A DNA stretch of 64,000 bases from Streptomyces platensis (GTDB lineage: Bacteria; Actinomycetota; Actinomycetes; Streptomycetales; Streptomycetaceae). The notes under the pieces are model-generated. The model was not told where the DNA came from, did no database searches, and was given only the letters and a program-made list of their open reading frames with translations. Positions 32,020 through 41,014 of the stretch are shown piece after piece; positions within the stretch are counted from its first letter, which is position 1; each line of letters begins with the position of its first letter. The stretch covers positions 5,766,001 to 5,830,000 of the forward strand of contig NZ_CP023691.1 of NCBI RefSeq assembly GCF_008704855.1, given 5' to 3'. A program made the translations under genes and the position numbers.

Positions 32020-33447
32020 TCAGGCAGTGGACCCTTCGACGGCCTCCTCGCTGATGTCGGCGCTGATGACCGTGTCGAAGCCGGTGAGCTCCGAGCCGGC
32101 CGGCTCCTCCTCGGGCACAAAGCCGGGCATCCATGCCTCGAGTTCGTCACGCAGCCGTACCGTCGCCCCCAACTGGCACAGCACCCCGATCGTGCTCAGG
32201 GTCACCCGGTGGATCAGAAGGTACGCGGGCGGCAGATTCAGCTGTTTGCCCAACTGGTGGGCGGGCGAGCGCGGGTCCCCGACCCGGGCCGCCTGCCGGC
32301 GCATCCAGCCGCGGGTGAAGGTGAACTCGTCCACCTGCGCGGGTTCGATGATCGGCAGCAGATACTCCAGCACCGCGTCCGGGTCCAGCTCGATGGACTC
32401 CTTGACGAAGCCCTCCTCGCACAGCTGCTGGTAGACGGCGTCCGCCTCGCCGTCCAGCGTCATCCGCAGTGACGTACCGATCGTCGGCGGCAGTCCGTCG
32501 GGGAGCCGGTCGACGGTGCCGAAGTCCAGCACCCCCAGCCGCCACTCCTCGACCGGGCCGTCCGGGTGGTCCCCGGCCAGCAGCCGGAAGTTGCCCGGAT
32601 GCGGGTCGGCGTGCAGCAGGCCCGTACGGGCGGGGCCGGAGAAGAGGAAGCGCGCCAGGAGCTGGCCGGCCCGGTCCCGCTGTGCGTCGGTGCCGTTCGC
32701 GATCACCTCGGACAGCGGCAGTCCCGCCATCCACTCCGTCACCAGCACCTGGTCGCACTGGTGGACCACGGCCGGCACCACCACATCCGGGTCGTCGGCG
32801 AACTCCTCTGCATGGGCCCGCTGGGCCTCCGCCTCCAGGGAGTAGTCCAGCTCCTCCGACACCCGGTCACGCAGCTCGGTGATCAGCGGCTTGATGTCCA
32901 TGCCCGGGATCAGCGGACCCAGCAGCCGGGCGAACCGGCTCAGCTGCGACAGATCCGACAGCAGCGCCTGACCGGCCCCCGGATACTGCACCTTGACCGC
33001 CACCTCGCGGCCGTCGTGCCACACCCCCCGGTGCACCTGCCCGATCGAGGCCGCCGCGGCCGGCTTGTCCTCGAACTCCTCGAACAGCTCCTGCCAGTCC
33101 TCGCCGAGCTGCTCCGCCAGCACCGCGTGCACCGTGCTCGTCGGCATCGGCGGCGCCGCTTCCTGAAGTTTCGTCAGAGCGGCGCGGTACGGGCCGGCGA
33201 TCTCCTCGGGCAGCGCCGACTCGAAGACGGACAGCGCCTGCCCGAACTTCATCGCCCCGCCCTTCAGTTCGCCGAGCACCTTGAAGAGCTGTTCCGCGGT
33301 GCGCTGTTGCAGCTCACGGCCGACGATCTCGGCGGATCTGCCGCCGATCCGCTTGCCCAGGCCCCAAGTGGCGCGGCCGGCGAACCCCAGTGGCAGCGCG
33401 GCCAGCTTGGCGGTGCGGGTGACCGCCTTGCGGGGAAGATCAGACAT
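32020..33447 (-). CDS. ABC1/UbiB atypical kinase
   Basis: The 475-residue ABC1 (ADCK/UbiB) protein has the family's KxGQ motif in MKFGQALS (about 68), the Ala-rich loop in AAAASIGQVH, VAVKVQYP with the ATP-contacting Lys, HADPHPGN (catalytic loop) and DFGTVD. Catalytic residues are intact, so it should bind nucleotide, unlike the pseudokinase at 12054-15071. GGAGGGGCGC precedes the ATG at 33447. In M. tuberculosis Rv3197, an ABC1 protein tied to macrolide tolerance, sits beside whiB7. A role in the antibiotic response here is inferred from that shared position. The gene is opposite in strand to wblC. Confidence 0.92.
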   Translation of the reverse strand: MSDLPRKAVTRTAKLAALPLGFAGRATWGLGKRIGGRSAEIVGRELQQRTAEQLFKVLGELKGGAMKFGQALSVFESALPEEIAGPYRAALTKLQEAAPPMPTSTVHAVLAEQLGEDWQELFEEFEDKPAAAASIGQVHRGVWHDGREVAVKVQYPGAGQALLSDLSQLSRFARLLGPLIPGMDIKPLITELRDRVSEELDYSLEAEAQRAHAEEFADDPDVVVPAVVHQCDQVLVTEWMAGLPLSEVIANGTDAQRDRAGQLLARFLFSGPARTGLLHADPHPGNFRLLAGDHPDGPVEEWRLGVLDFGTVDRLPDGLPPTIGTSLRMTLDGEADAVYQQLCEEGFVKESIELDPDAVLEYLLPIIEPAQVDEFTFTRGWMRRQAARVGDPRSPAHQLGKQLNLPPAYLLIHRVTLSTIGVLCQLGATVRLRDELEAWMPGFVPEEEPAGSELTGFDTVISADISEEAVEGSTA

Positions 33448-33482
33448 GCGCCCCTCCAACTCACACTGTCCCCCTACCGGGG

Positions 33483-34631
33483 TTACTCCGTCATTGTGGC
33501 GTGTTCGGGCTGCGGATCCGAGGGGCCTGCCGCAGCCGGTGAAGCGGCAGCGCCACAGCCGCAGTCCGGATGCGGCTCGATCCGCACCGTGCGCACGCTC
33601 GCGCACGGCGCCGCGAGCTCCATCCGCGCACCGGTGCACGGCGGCAGCTCGCCATCGAGGAACGCCAGCGCCTGGACGGCGGCGATCCCCGCGACCGTTG
33701 TTGCCAACGCGGCATCGCAGGCCGGAACCGCGGGTGCGGCACGCCCCGACCGCCACTGCGCCAGCAACCGCGGCCAGGCCGGCTCCGCGTCCGTACGACG
33801 CAGCTCGTCGCAGCGGGCACAGGCCGAACCGCCGGGCAGCACCAACGGACCCACCACACCCGTGCCCTCGATCACCCCCGCGTAAAGATGTGGGATTCCG
33901 GCGACGAGCAACGGCTCGGACAGCACGGGGTCGGGGGCGTACGCGCCGAGCCCGTCCCGCGGGGCCAGCACCACCAGCGACAGTCCGGGTTCGCCCGATT
34001 CGCTGACCGGGACCCTCGGCCGTGGGGTACGGCTCCAGGGGGAGGACTGGTGGACCAGCCGTTGCGCGGCAGAGCGCCGCCGCTCGCCGATCCGCTCGGC
34101 CGGCAGCCCGCCGGGCAGGACGTCCCACGGCTGGACCGTGCCGCCGTCGAACACCTCCACCCGGCCGATGCCCGAGGCCGAGAGCAGCGCCGCGATCGCG
34201 GCGCCGACCCGCCCCGACCCCTTGACTCGCGCCCGGACCGCCCGGCGCGCTCCCATCCGGCCCAGCGCGCCCGCCGGTTCCGGATGCCGCACCGAGAGGG
34301 ACGCCAGATCGGGCCGCAACTGCTCGAAGGCGGTGTGGTCCGCCCGGACCGCCTCGGCCGCCGGGCCGCCCTCGGTGGAAGATTCCAGCAGCCCGGCGGC
34401 GCCGAGCCGGTCCACCACACCCCGCACATGCTCGGGCGGGAGGTCCAGTAACGCGGCCTCCTCGACCAGTTGCTGCATGGTGCGGGTGCCGTCGATCAGC
34501 GAGAGGAAACTGCCGGTCGCCGTATCGACCGGGCCGACCACCATCGCGTGCGCCGGCGCCACCCCGAACCGCACCGTCTCCCGGTCCCGCCATCCGCGCC
34601 GCAGCGCGGGCTTGAGCATCGGATGCCTCAT
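33483..34631 (-). CDS. ThiF/E1-like protein with N-terminal winged-helix-like domain
   Basis: The 382-residue protein has an N-terminal part (about 1-85: GPVDTATGSFLSLIDGTRTM ...) resembling the peptide-binding/winged-helix region of E1-like RiPP enzymes. An adenylation-type Rossmann domain follows, with VKGSGRVGAAIAALLSASGIGRVEVFD (about 135-160). Cysteine pairs CARC and CGC lie near the end and could bind zinc. The glycine motif GSGRVG departs from GxGGLG, so ATP use is doubtful. It starts 36 bases upstream of the ABC1 kinase gene in the same direction, an operon. No precursor peptide or sulfur carrier is visible beside it. The ATG at 34619 is an alternative start. Confidence 0.75.
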   Translation of the reverse strand: MRHPMLKPALRRGWRDRETVRFGVAPAHAMVVGPVDTATGSFLSLIDGTRTMQQLVEEAALLDLPPEHVRGVVDRLGAAGLLESSTEGGPAAEAVRADHTAFEQLRPDLASLSVRHPEPAGALGRMGARRAVRARVKGSGRVGAAIAALLSASGIGRVEVFDGGTVQPWDVLPGGLPAERIGERRRSAAQRLVHQSSPWSRTPRPRVPVSESGEPGLSLVVLAPRDGLGAYAPDPVLSEPLLVAGIPHLYAGVIEGTGVVGPLVLPGGSACARCDELRRTDAEPAWPRLLAQWRSGRAAPAVPACDAALATTVAGIAAVQALAFLDGELPPCTGARMELAAPCASVRTVRIEPHPDCGCGAAASPAAAGPSDPQPEHATMTE

Positions 34632-34802
34632 CTCCGCCCCCGTCCATCTCTTTCGTCGTCCGGCCCTCAGCATGCGCCCCGCGGCGGATCGGTGCGGAAG
34701 TTATCCACAGGCGGTGGGCAATGGTCGTACAAGCGGTGCACGCCATGGAGTGGTTCGATGGCGAACCGTCCGCGGGGCGGGACTTCCCGCCGCGCCAGCG
34801 GG

Positions 34803-34808
34803 TAACGT
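34803..34808 (+). promoter_or_regulatory. -10 box of leaderless promoter
   Basis: TAACGT, 7 bases, then GTG at 34816; no ribosome site. Confidence 0.55.
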
Positions 34809-34815
34809 CGGGCGC

Positions 34816-35442
34816 GTGCCCGCCGACCCTTCCGCCCACGGCTCAGGGGAAACCCCTCTGCGCCGCGCCGCCGACACCTCGCGCGGTGCCGCCCCCGGCC
34901 CCGTGGCCCGCGGATCGGCCACCAGTGCCGTCGAGGTACGCCGCAGTTCACGACGGCGCAGAACGGTCTCCGCGTACCGCGAGGGTGACCGCACGGTTGT
35001 CCTGATTCCGGCCCGTATGTCCGAGGCGGAGGAGCGGCGCTGGGTCACCGTCATGCTGGACAAGCTCGCCGCCCAGGAGAGCAAGCGGATGCTGGGCGAC
35101 GGGGAGCTGGCCGAGCGCGCCGAGCGGCTGTCCGGTCAGTATCTGGACGGCCGGGCCCGCCCCGCCTCGGTGCGCTGGGTGACCAACCAGAACACCCGCT
35201 GGGGATCGTGCACCCCGGCCGAGGGCAGCATCCGCCTTTCGCACCGTCTCCAGGGCATGCCGGAGTACGTCATCGACTACGTCCTCCTGCACGAACTCGC
35301 CCATCTGCTCGTCCCCGGCCACGGCCCCCGGTTCTGGAGCCTGCTGGAGTCCTACGCCCGTACGGAACGGGCCCGTGGCTACCTCGAAGGGGTGGTCGCG
35401 GCCGACCGGCTGCCCCATCTGCCCGTCGCCCGCGAGGAATGA
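34816..35442 (+). CDS. YgjP/SprT-type M48-like metallopeptidase
   Basis: The 208-residue cytoplasmic protein has the zincin motif HELAHLLVPGHGPRFW (His-Glu-x2-His, third ligand in HGPRFW) near residues 159-174, with WGSC upstream as in YgjP/DUF45 proteins. The first 45 residues are Ala/Gly/Pro-rich. Members are small metal-dependent hydrolases of unclear substrate. It is divergent from the ThiF-like gene, and the TAACGT box gives it a leaderless start. Confidence 0.88.
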   Translation: MPADPSAHGSGETPLRRAADTSRGAAPGPVARGSATSAVEVRRSSRRRRTVSAYREGDRTVVLIPARMSEAEERRWVTVMLDKLAAQESKRMLGDGELAERAERLSGQYLDGRARPASVRWVTNQNTRWGSCTPAEGSIRLSHRLQGMPEYVIDYVLLHELAHLLVPGHGPRFWSLLESYARTERARGYLEGVVAADRLPHLPVAREE

Positions 35443-35502
35443 GGGCGCACAGCCCGACGAGATCCGTCGCGCCCCGGCATCGCCCGCTGTCGGCGCCAGC
35501 GG

Positions 35503-35508
35503 TTAGCC
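35503..35508 (+). promoter_or_regulatory. -10 box upstream of the TerD-AIM24 operon
   Basis: TAGCCT, 48 bases before the ATG at 35557. The leader contains GGGAGCGGGGGACGGG as ribosome site. The -35 is unclear. Confidence 0.4.
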
Positions 35509-35556
35509 TGGCCGCGCAGAGGAACTCACAGCGGGAGCGGGGGACGGGCGTTACGT

Positions 35557-37275
35557 ATGGCCAGGGAATTCCAGCGGGGCCACAAGGCCAAAATCAGTGA
35601 TCTGACGGCGGGAACGGATCTGTACGTCGGTGTGCAGATCGCCGGACCCGGCCTGTCCTTCGACATCAGCTGCTTCGGCCTGGACGCCGACGAGCGGCTC
35701 TCCGACGACCGGTACTTCATCTTCTTCAACCAGCCGAAGTCGCCCGAGGAGTCGATCCAGCTGCTCGGCGCGCAGGCCGGTGACAGCGAGTCCTTCCGGG
35801 TCACCCTCGACAAGATCCCGCCGCACATCCAGAAGCTCTCCTTCACCGCCGCGCTCGACGGCGCCGGCCAGGTCTCGCAGATCGGCCCCGGCTACCTCCG
35901 GATCGTGGCCGGCGGCGAAGAGGTCGCCCGCTACTCCTTCAACGGCAGCGAGTTCAGCACCGAACGCGCCGTCATGCTCGGCGACTTCTATCTCAAGGAC
36001 GTGTGGCGGTTCGCCGCCGTCGGCCAGGGCTTCGACGGCGGCCTCGAGGCGCTGCTGAAGAACTTCGGTGGCGAGGTCGCCGAAGAGGCCGACGCGCAGC
36101 CCGAGCCGACCGCCACGGCACAGGACGTGCCGGGCTTCGCCCCGCCGTCCGGGCCGGCCGCCCCCGCACCGTCCTTCGGGGTGCCCGCCGCGCCGCCCAC
36201 CCCGCAGCCCGCGCCCGAGTTCGGCCCGCCCCAGGGTGCGCCGCAGGAAGCACCCCCGGCCGCGCCACAGCCACCGCAGCCCACCGCTCCGCAGGTCCAC
36301 AGCGCGCCCACCCTCGCCGCGCCACTGGCCCCGCCCGGCCCGGTCCCGCCGCCCGGAGTGCCCGCACAGCAGCCGCCGGCCCCGTACGGCCAGCCGGCGC
36401 CCGGTCAGGACCCGTACGGCCCGCCGCAGCCCGCACCCGGCGGCTACCCCGGCCAGCCGGCCCCGCAGGCACCTCCCTATGGGCAGCCCGCGCCGCCGCC
36501 CGGCGGATACGGCGCCCCGCAGGGCCGGCCCGCCCCGTACGGCCAGCCGGGACAGCAGCCCCCGGGCGCCCCGTACGGGGGCGGCCAGGCACCGGCCGTG
36601 CCCCAGGGCGGCGGCCCCGGCCTCGGCGTCGTACTGGACAAGTACAAGGAAGCCCCCACCGGGCAGCGCTGGACCCCGCAGAACGAGAAGCTGATCCGCG
36701 TCGACCTCGGCGTCGACGGCCAGCCGGTGCTCGCCCGTCAGGGCAGCATGGTGCTCTACCAGGGCAAGGTCGACTTCGGCTACAAGGGCGCCGGTTTCCG
36801 CGGCCGGATCGTCGGCAACGCCACCGGCCAGGAAATGCAGCTGATGCGCTGCACCGGCCAGGGCCAGGTCTTCTTCGCGGAGAACAGCGCCCATGTGCAC
36901 CCCATCGAGCTCCAGGGCGACGCCATCTGTGTGTCCGCCGAGGCGGTCCTCGCCTTCGACGAGTCGCTTCAGCACGAGGTCCGCCGTATCGAGGGCCACG
37001 GCATCCCCGGTGGCGCCCTGTTCACCATGCAGTTCCAGGGGACCGGCACCGTCATCGTCAAGACCCAGGGCACCCCGGTCGTCCTGCCGGTCACCCCGAC
37101 CACCTTCGCCGACGCCAACGCCATCGTGGCCTGGTCCGCCGCCTCGCAGGTGATTATTTCCAGCCAGGTGAGCGTGCGCCGGCACGCCTACCCGGGCCAC
37201 TCCGGCGAGACCGTGAACCTCCAGTTCCGCGGTGCGCCCGGCAACTTCATCGTCGTCCAGCCCTACGAGGTCTGA
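35557..37275 (+). CDS. TerD domain fused to an AIM24 domain
   Basis: The 572-residue protein has an N-terminal TerD domain (about 1-185) with the calcium-binding segment FDISCFGLDADERLSDDRY. A 160-residue Pro/Gly/Gln-rich linker with repeated PYGQPA-like units follows (about 190-350). A C-terminal AIM24 domain (about 360-572) ends in FRGAPGNFIVVQPYE. TerD proteins bind calcium and act in tellurite/stress resistance and Streptomyces development. AIM24 is a beta-rich domain of unsettled bacterial role. Two single AIM24 genes follow at 16- and 21-base gaps, so the three are an operon. The linker resembles a flexible spacer for a membrane-proximal scaffold. Confidence 0.92.
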   Translation: MAREFQRGHKAKISDLTAGTDLYVGVQIAGPGLSFDISCFGLDADERLSDDRYFIFFNQPKSPEESIQLLGAQAGDSESFRVTLDKIPPHIQKLSFTAALDGAGQVSQIGPGYLRIVAGGEEVARYSFNGSEFSTERAVMLGDFYLKDVWRFAAVGQGFDGGLEALLKNFGGEVAEEADAQPEPTATAQDVPGFAPPSGPAAPAPSFGVPAAPPTPQPAPEFGPPQGAPQEAPPAAPQPPQPTAPQVHSAPTLAAPLAPPGPVPPPGVPAQQPPAPYGQPAPGQDPYGPPQPAPGGYPGQPAPQAPPYGQPAPPPGGYGAPQGRPAPYGQPGQQPPGAPYGGGQAPAVPQGGGPGLGVVLDKYKEAPTGQRWTPQNEKLIRVDLGVDGQPVLARQGSMVLYQGKVDFGYKGAGFRGRIVGNATGQEMQLMRCTGQGQVFFAENSAHVHPIELQGDAICVSAEAVLAFDESLQHEVRRIEGHGIPGGALFTMQFQGTGTVIVKTQGTPVVLPVTPTTFADANAIVAWSAASQVIISSQVSVRRHAYPGHSGETVNLQFRGAPGNFIVVQPYEV

Positions 37276-37290
37276 GGGAGCCCGCACGTC

Positions 37291-37974
37291 ATGAACCAGC
37301 AGCAGCTGTCGGGCTATGTCCCGACCCCGCCCGCCGCCCGTATGGAGAACCACGGCAGCGCCATGGTGAAGATCGCCATGCAGAGCGGCCAGGACGTCTT
37401 CGCACGCACCGGCTCGATGGTCGCCTACGAAGGCTTCGTCCAATACGAGCCGAACCCGCCCGCCGTCCGCCAGATGGCCTCCCAGTGGCTCACCGGCGAG
37501 GGCGCGCCCCTGATGAAGTGCTCCGGCGACGGCCTGCTCTACCTCGCCGACTACGGTGCCGACGTCGTCTGCATCAACCTCAACGACGACGCGCTCTCGG
37601 TCAACGGCACCAACCTCCTCGCTCTCGACGCCCACCTCCAGTGGGGCGTGCAGCGCGTCAAGGGCATGGCGAAGTTCGCCGGCCAGGGACTCTTCAACGT
37701 CCAGATCTCGGGCACCGGCTGGGTCGCTCTGACCTCCCGGGGCACGCCCGTCGTCGTCGACTGCGGCCGCGGCGAGGACGAGACCTATGTGGACCCGGAC
37801 GCCCTCGTCGCCTGGTCGACCCATCTGAAGATGAAGGGCAAGCGCAGCTTCAAGGCGTCCTCGATGATCGGGCGCGGCAGCGGCGAGGCGTACCAACTGG
37901 GCTTCTCCGGCCAGGGATTCGTCGTCGTCCAGCCCAGCGAGGACAGCACCGACCGGCTCCGGGCCCGGGGCTGA
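37291..37974 (+). CDS. AIM24 family protein (second copy)
   Basis: The 227-residue protein is a single AIM24 domain with MVKIAMQSGQDVFARTGSMVAYEGFVQYE near the start and YQLGFSGQGFVVVQPSED at the end, motifs it shares with the domains before and after it. It has no signal peptide or membrane segment. Its start has GAGGGAG upstream. The conserved GSMVAYEG and GQGFVVVQP motifs show it arose by duplication within this operon. Confidence 0.9.
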   Translation: MNQQQLSGYVPTPPAARMENHGSAMVKIAMQSGQDVFARTGSMVAYEGFVQYEPNPPAVRQMASQWLTGEGAPLMKCSGDGLLYLADYGADVVCINLNDDALSVNGTNLLALDAHLQWGVQRVKGMAKFAGQGLFNVQISGTGWVALTSRGTPVVVDCGRGEDETYVDPDALVAWSTHLKMKGKRSFKASSMIGRGSGEAYQLGFSGQGFVVVQPSEDSTDRLRARG

Positions 37975-37994
37975 GGGGGAGGACCGAACACGCC

Positions 37995-38753
37995 ATGCAG
38001 AGTCCGCTTTTCGCCTTCACCGAGGCACAGACCCAGGACCGCTACGCCCTTCAGAACAGCCAGCTGCTGCGCGTCGCCCTCCAGGGCCACGAGGACGTCC
38101 TCGCCCGTAAGGGCACGATGGTCGCCTATCAGGGGCTGCTCGAATTCGACGGCAACTACCAGACGCCGGGCCAGCACCGGACCCGTGCGCGCTCCGGTGA
38201 GGGCCTCGATCTGATGCGCGTCTCCGGGCAGGGCACGGTCTATCTGGCCAACCTCGCCCAGTACGTCCATGTCGTCGACGTCGACCACGACGGCCTGACC
38301 GTCGACAGCAGCTATGTGCTCGCGCTGGACTCCGGCCTCCACTGGGAGGTCGTCTCCGTGGACAGCCAGTACGGCATCTCCGGCACCGGCAAGTACCAGC
38401 TCAACATCTCCGGACGGGGCAAGGTCGCCCTGATGACCTCCGGCCAGCCGCTGATGTTGCAGGTCACGCCCGACAAGTACGTCAACGCCGACGCCGATGC
38501 GGTGGTCGCCTGGTCCGCTTCGCTGCGCGTCCAGATGCAGGCGCAGACGCACTCCTCGGGAGTGTTCCGCCGGCGCGGCAACACCGGCGAGGGCTGGGAG
38601 CTGAGCTTCCTCGGCCAGGGCTACGCACTGGTCCAGCCCAGCGAGCTGCTGCCACCGCAGAACGCCGTCATCGGCTCCGGTGCGGCCGCCCAGTTCGGCA
38701 TGGGCCAGCAGGGCGCCCGGGGACAGAACCAGGGCAACATCTTCACCAACTGA
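37995..38753 (+). CDS. AIM24 family protein (third copy)
   Basis: The 252-residue AIM24 domain has VALQGHEDVLARKGTMVAYQG early and WELSFLGQGYALVQPSE late, and a Gln/Gly/Asn-rich tail (GQQGARGQNQGNIFTN). GAGGGGGAGGACCGAA lies before the ATG. It closes the TerD-AIM24 operon and is followed by a strong terminator. Function unknown; the three domains could form a hetero-oligomer. Confidence 0.9.
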   Translation: MQSPLFAFTEAQTQDRYALQNSQLLRVALQGHEDVLARKGTMVAYQGLLEFDGNYQTPGQHRTRARSGEGLDLMRVSGQGTVYLANLAQYVHVVDVDHDGLTVDSSYVLALDSGLHWEVVSVDSQYGISGTGKYQLNISGRGKVALMTSGQPLMLQVTPDKYVNADADAVVAWSASLRVQMQAQTHSSGVFRRRGNTGEGWELSFLGQGYALVQPSELLPPQNAVIGSGAAAQFGMGQQGARGQNQGNIFTN

Positions 38754-38776
38754 GTCTGCCGGTCGACCGCTGACAC

Positions 38777-38817
38777 ACCTCCGGCGCCCGCCCCGGGAGG
38801 GGACGGGCGCCGGAGGT
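38777..38817. terminator. Bidirectional terminator
   Basis: ACCTCCGGCGCCCG (38777-38790) pairs perfectly over 14 bp with 38804-38817, between the convergent AIM24 and Nudix genes. Confidence 0.85.
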
Positions 38818-38831
38818 ATGGCCGCTGCCGT

Positions 38832-39362
38832 CTAGAGCAGCGCGCGGGTGCGCTCCACCAGGCGTGCCACCGACGCATCGGCGACACCGGGCACCTCGTC
38901 GTACGCGAACCACCGCAGGTCCAGCGACTCGTCGCTGATCTCCGCCACCGCGCCCGCGGGCGCCAGCGCCGCATACTGCACATCCAAATGCCAGGCGCAG
39001 GGCGTGTGATGACGGTCCAGCCGCACCGGGCCGCCGGGCAGCAGCGTCAGCCCCTGCGTGATGCCGGACTCCTCACGCGCCTCCCGCAGCGCCGCATCGG
39101 CCAGCGAGGCATCCTCGGGCTCGCAGTGGCCGCCCATCTGGAGCCACATCTTCAGCTTGCGGTGCAGGGTGAGCAGCACCCGCCCGCCGGCCGGATCGAT
39201 CACCAGCGCACTGGCCGTGAGATGCCCGTCCTTGCAGGGCTTCCACATGCCGTCCTGATGGGCGGCCAGGTGGTCCAGATACGTCAGCCGCAGCTGTTCC
39301 TGGTCGGGGGACGGCGCGGGCCACTCCTTGAGCACCCGCGCCGCGTCCTCGTGCAGACTCAC
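38832..39362 (-). CDS. Nudix hydrolase
   Basis: The 176-residue protein carries the Nudix box GGHCEPEDASLADAALREAREESGI (G-x5-E-x7-REAREESGI) in a compact domain. It would hydrolyse a nucleoside diphosphate derivative; which one is not readable. Its GTG start overlaps the stop of the zincin_2 gene by four bases (GTGA), so translation is coupled and the two form an operon. Confidence 0.9.
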   Translation of the reverse strand: MSLHEDAARVLKEWPAPSPDQEQLRLTYLDHLAAHQDGMWKPCKDGHLTASALVIDPAGGRVLLTLHRKLKMWLQMGGHCEPEDASLADAALREAREESGITQGLTLLPGGPVRLDRHHTPCAWHLDVQYAALAPAGAVAEISDESLDLRWFAYDEVPGVADASVARLVERTRALL

Positions 39363-40822
39363 TTGCCGCCGTCGCCCTTGCTCTCGCCGGGGGTCTCGTC
39401 CGGGCCGTCGCTCTCCCGGGCGGGCTTGCCCAGATCGGGCTTGCCGCCGCTCGCGGCCTCGCCGAGCATCTTGTCGAGCTCGGAGAAGTCCGGCTGCTCG
39501 TGGTGCACGAACCCGTCCGGGTCGTCCAGATCGGCCGCCGTCGGCAGCATGTCCGGGTGCTCCCACAGGCCGTCGCGGCCCTCCAGGCCCCGCGCGTCGG
39601 TCAGCGACGCCCACAGCCGCGAGGCGTCCCGCAGCCGCCGCGGACGCAGCTGGAGACCGATCAGCGTCGAGAACGTCTGCTCGGCGGGGCCACCGCTCGC
39701 CCGGCGCCGCCGCAGCGTCTCACGGAGCTTGTCCGCCGACGGCAGATGCGGCTTGGCGGCGGCGTGCACCACCGCGTCCACCCAGCCCTCGACGAGCGCC
39801 AGCGCGGTCTCCAGACGGGCCAGCGCCGCCTTCTGCTCCGGGGTGTCCTCGGGCTGGAACATGCCCTGCTGAAGGGCGTTCTGGAGCTCCTCGGGATGCT
39901 GCGGATCGATCTGGCCGACCACGTCCTCCAGCTTGGTCGTGTCGACCTTGATCCCGCGCGCATAGCCCTCGACGGCACCGAACAGATGCGAGCGCAGCCA
40001 CGGCACATGTGCGAAGAGCCGCTGGTGGGCGGCCTCGCGCAGGGCCAGGTACAGCCGCACCTCCTCCTCCGGGACGCCCAGGCCCGCGCCGAACGTGGCG
40101 ATGTTCCCCGGCAGCAGCGCGGCCTTGCCGGCCGGGCCGAGCGGCAGCCCGATGTCCGTCGAACCGACGACCTCGCCCGCCAGTACGCCCAGCGCCTGGC
40201 CGATCTGGGTGCCGAACATCGCGCCGCCCATGGAACGCATCATCCCGAGCAGCGGGCCCGCCATGGCCTGCATCTCCCCGGGCAGCACATCGCCCATGGC
40301 CGCCCCGACGCGCTCGGCGAGCGGGTTGACCAGGTCCTTCCACACCGGGAGGGTCTCCTCGACCCACTCGGCGCGGCTCCAGGCCACCACGGAGCCGGAA
40401 CCCGACGGCAGCGACGTCACACCGTCCAGCCACAGATCCGCCAGCCGCACCGCCTCCTCGACCGCGCTGCGCTCACCCGGCGACAGGCTCGCGTCCTTGC
40501 TGCCGTCCTCGGCGCCCTGCGCGACGGTCTGCCGCGCGATGTCCTTGGCCATGTCCCAGTTCACCGGGCCGCCCTCGTAGGAGAGCATCTGCCCGAGCTT
40601 CTGGAAGGCGGCTCCCAGGTCTCCAGGGTTCATCTCGCCACCGGGGCCGCCCATGCCGCCGAAGAGCGCCGCGAACGGATTGTCCGCGCCGCCGCTCCCG
40701 CCGCCGAACCCGAAGGGGTCCGCGGGGCCCTGGCTACCTCCCTGGCCGCCCTTCTTCTTGCCGTTGTCGCCGTCCTCCGGCTCCTCCGGCGGAAGGCCGA
40801 ATCCAAATGGGGTGTCACTCAC
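39359..40822 (-). CDS. Zincin_2/DUF2342 zinc-dependent metalloprotease-like protein
   Basis: The 487-residue protein opens with a Gly/Pro-rich segment (about 1-60) and contains the DUF2342 core. Its likely zinc site is REAAHQRLF with a following HLFGAVEGYARG, departing from a classic HExxH. Rv3195 is a member in the equivalent mycobacterial block. The GTG at 40822 is preceded by GAGGAAACCC. A Lys/Glu/Ser-rich tail ends the protein. Peptidase activity is assumed from the family name only. Confidence 0.85.
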   Translation of the reverse strand: MSDTPFGFGLPPEEPEDGDNGKKKGGQGGSQGPADPFGFGGGSGGADNPFAALFGGMGGPGGEMNPGDLGAAFQKLGQMLSYEGGPVNWDMAKDIARQTVAQGAEDGSKDASLSPGERSAVEEAVRLADLWLDGVTSLPSGSGSVVAWSRAEWVEETLPVWKDLVNPLAERVGAAMGDVLPGEMQAMAGPLLGMMRSMGGAMFGTQIGQALGVLAGEVVGSTDIGLPLGPAGKAALLPGNIATFGAGLGVPEEEVRLYLALREAAHQRLFAHVPWLRSHLFGAVEGYARGIKVDTTKLEDVVGQIDPQHPEELQNALQQGMFQPEDTPEQKAALARLETALALVEGWVDAVVHAAAKPHLPSADKLRETLRRRRASGGPAEQTFSTLIGLQLRPRRLRDASRLWASLTDARGLEGRDGLWEHPDMLPTAADLDDPDGFVHHEQPDFSELDKMLGEAASGGKPDLGKPARESDGPDETPGESKGDGGK

Positions 40823-41014
40823 GGGTTTCCTCGGCTCGTAGGGCCGCCGACCAGGTGGCCGACGGCGGCTGCCCGACATCACCTCCAGCGTAGACACCCG
40901 GACCGCTTCGGGGCTCGGTGCTTCGCTGTCCCGGTGGCTGCGGCAGGATGGACGCCACCTGGTGCGTACGCATGACCACACGTTCGCACTGAAGACAACC
41001 GCTGGAGACGCCCG

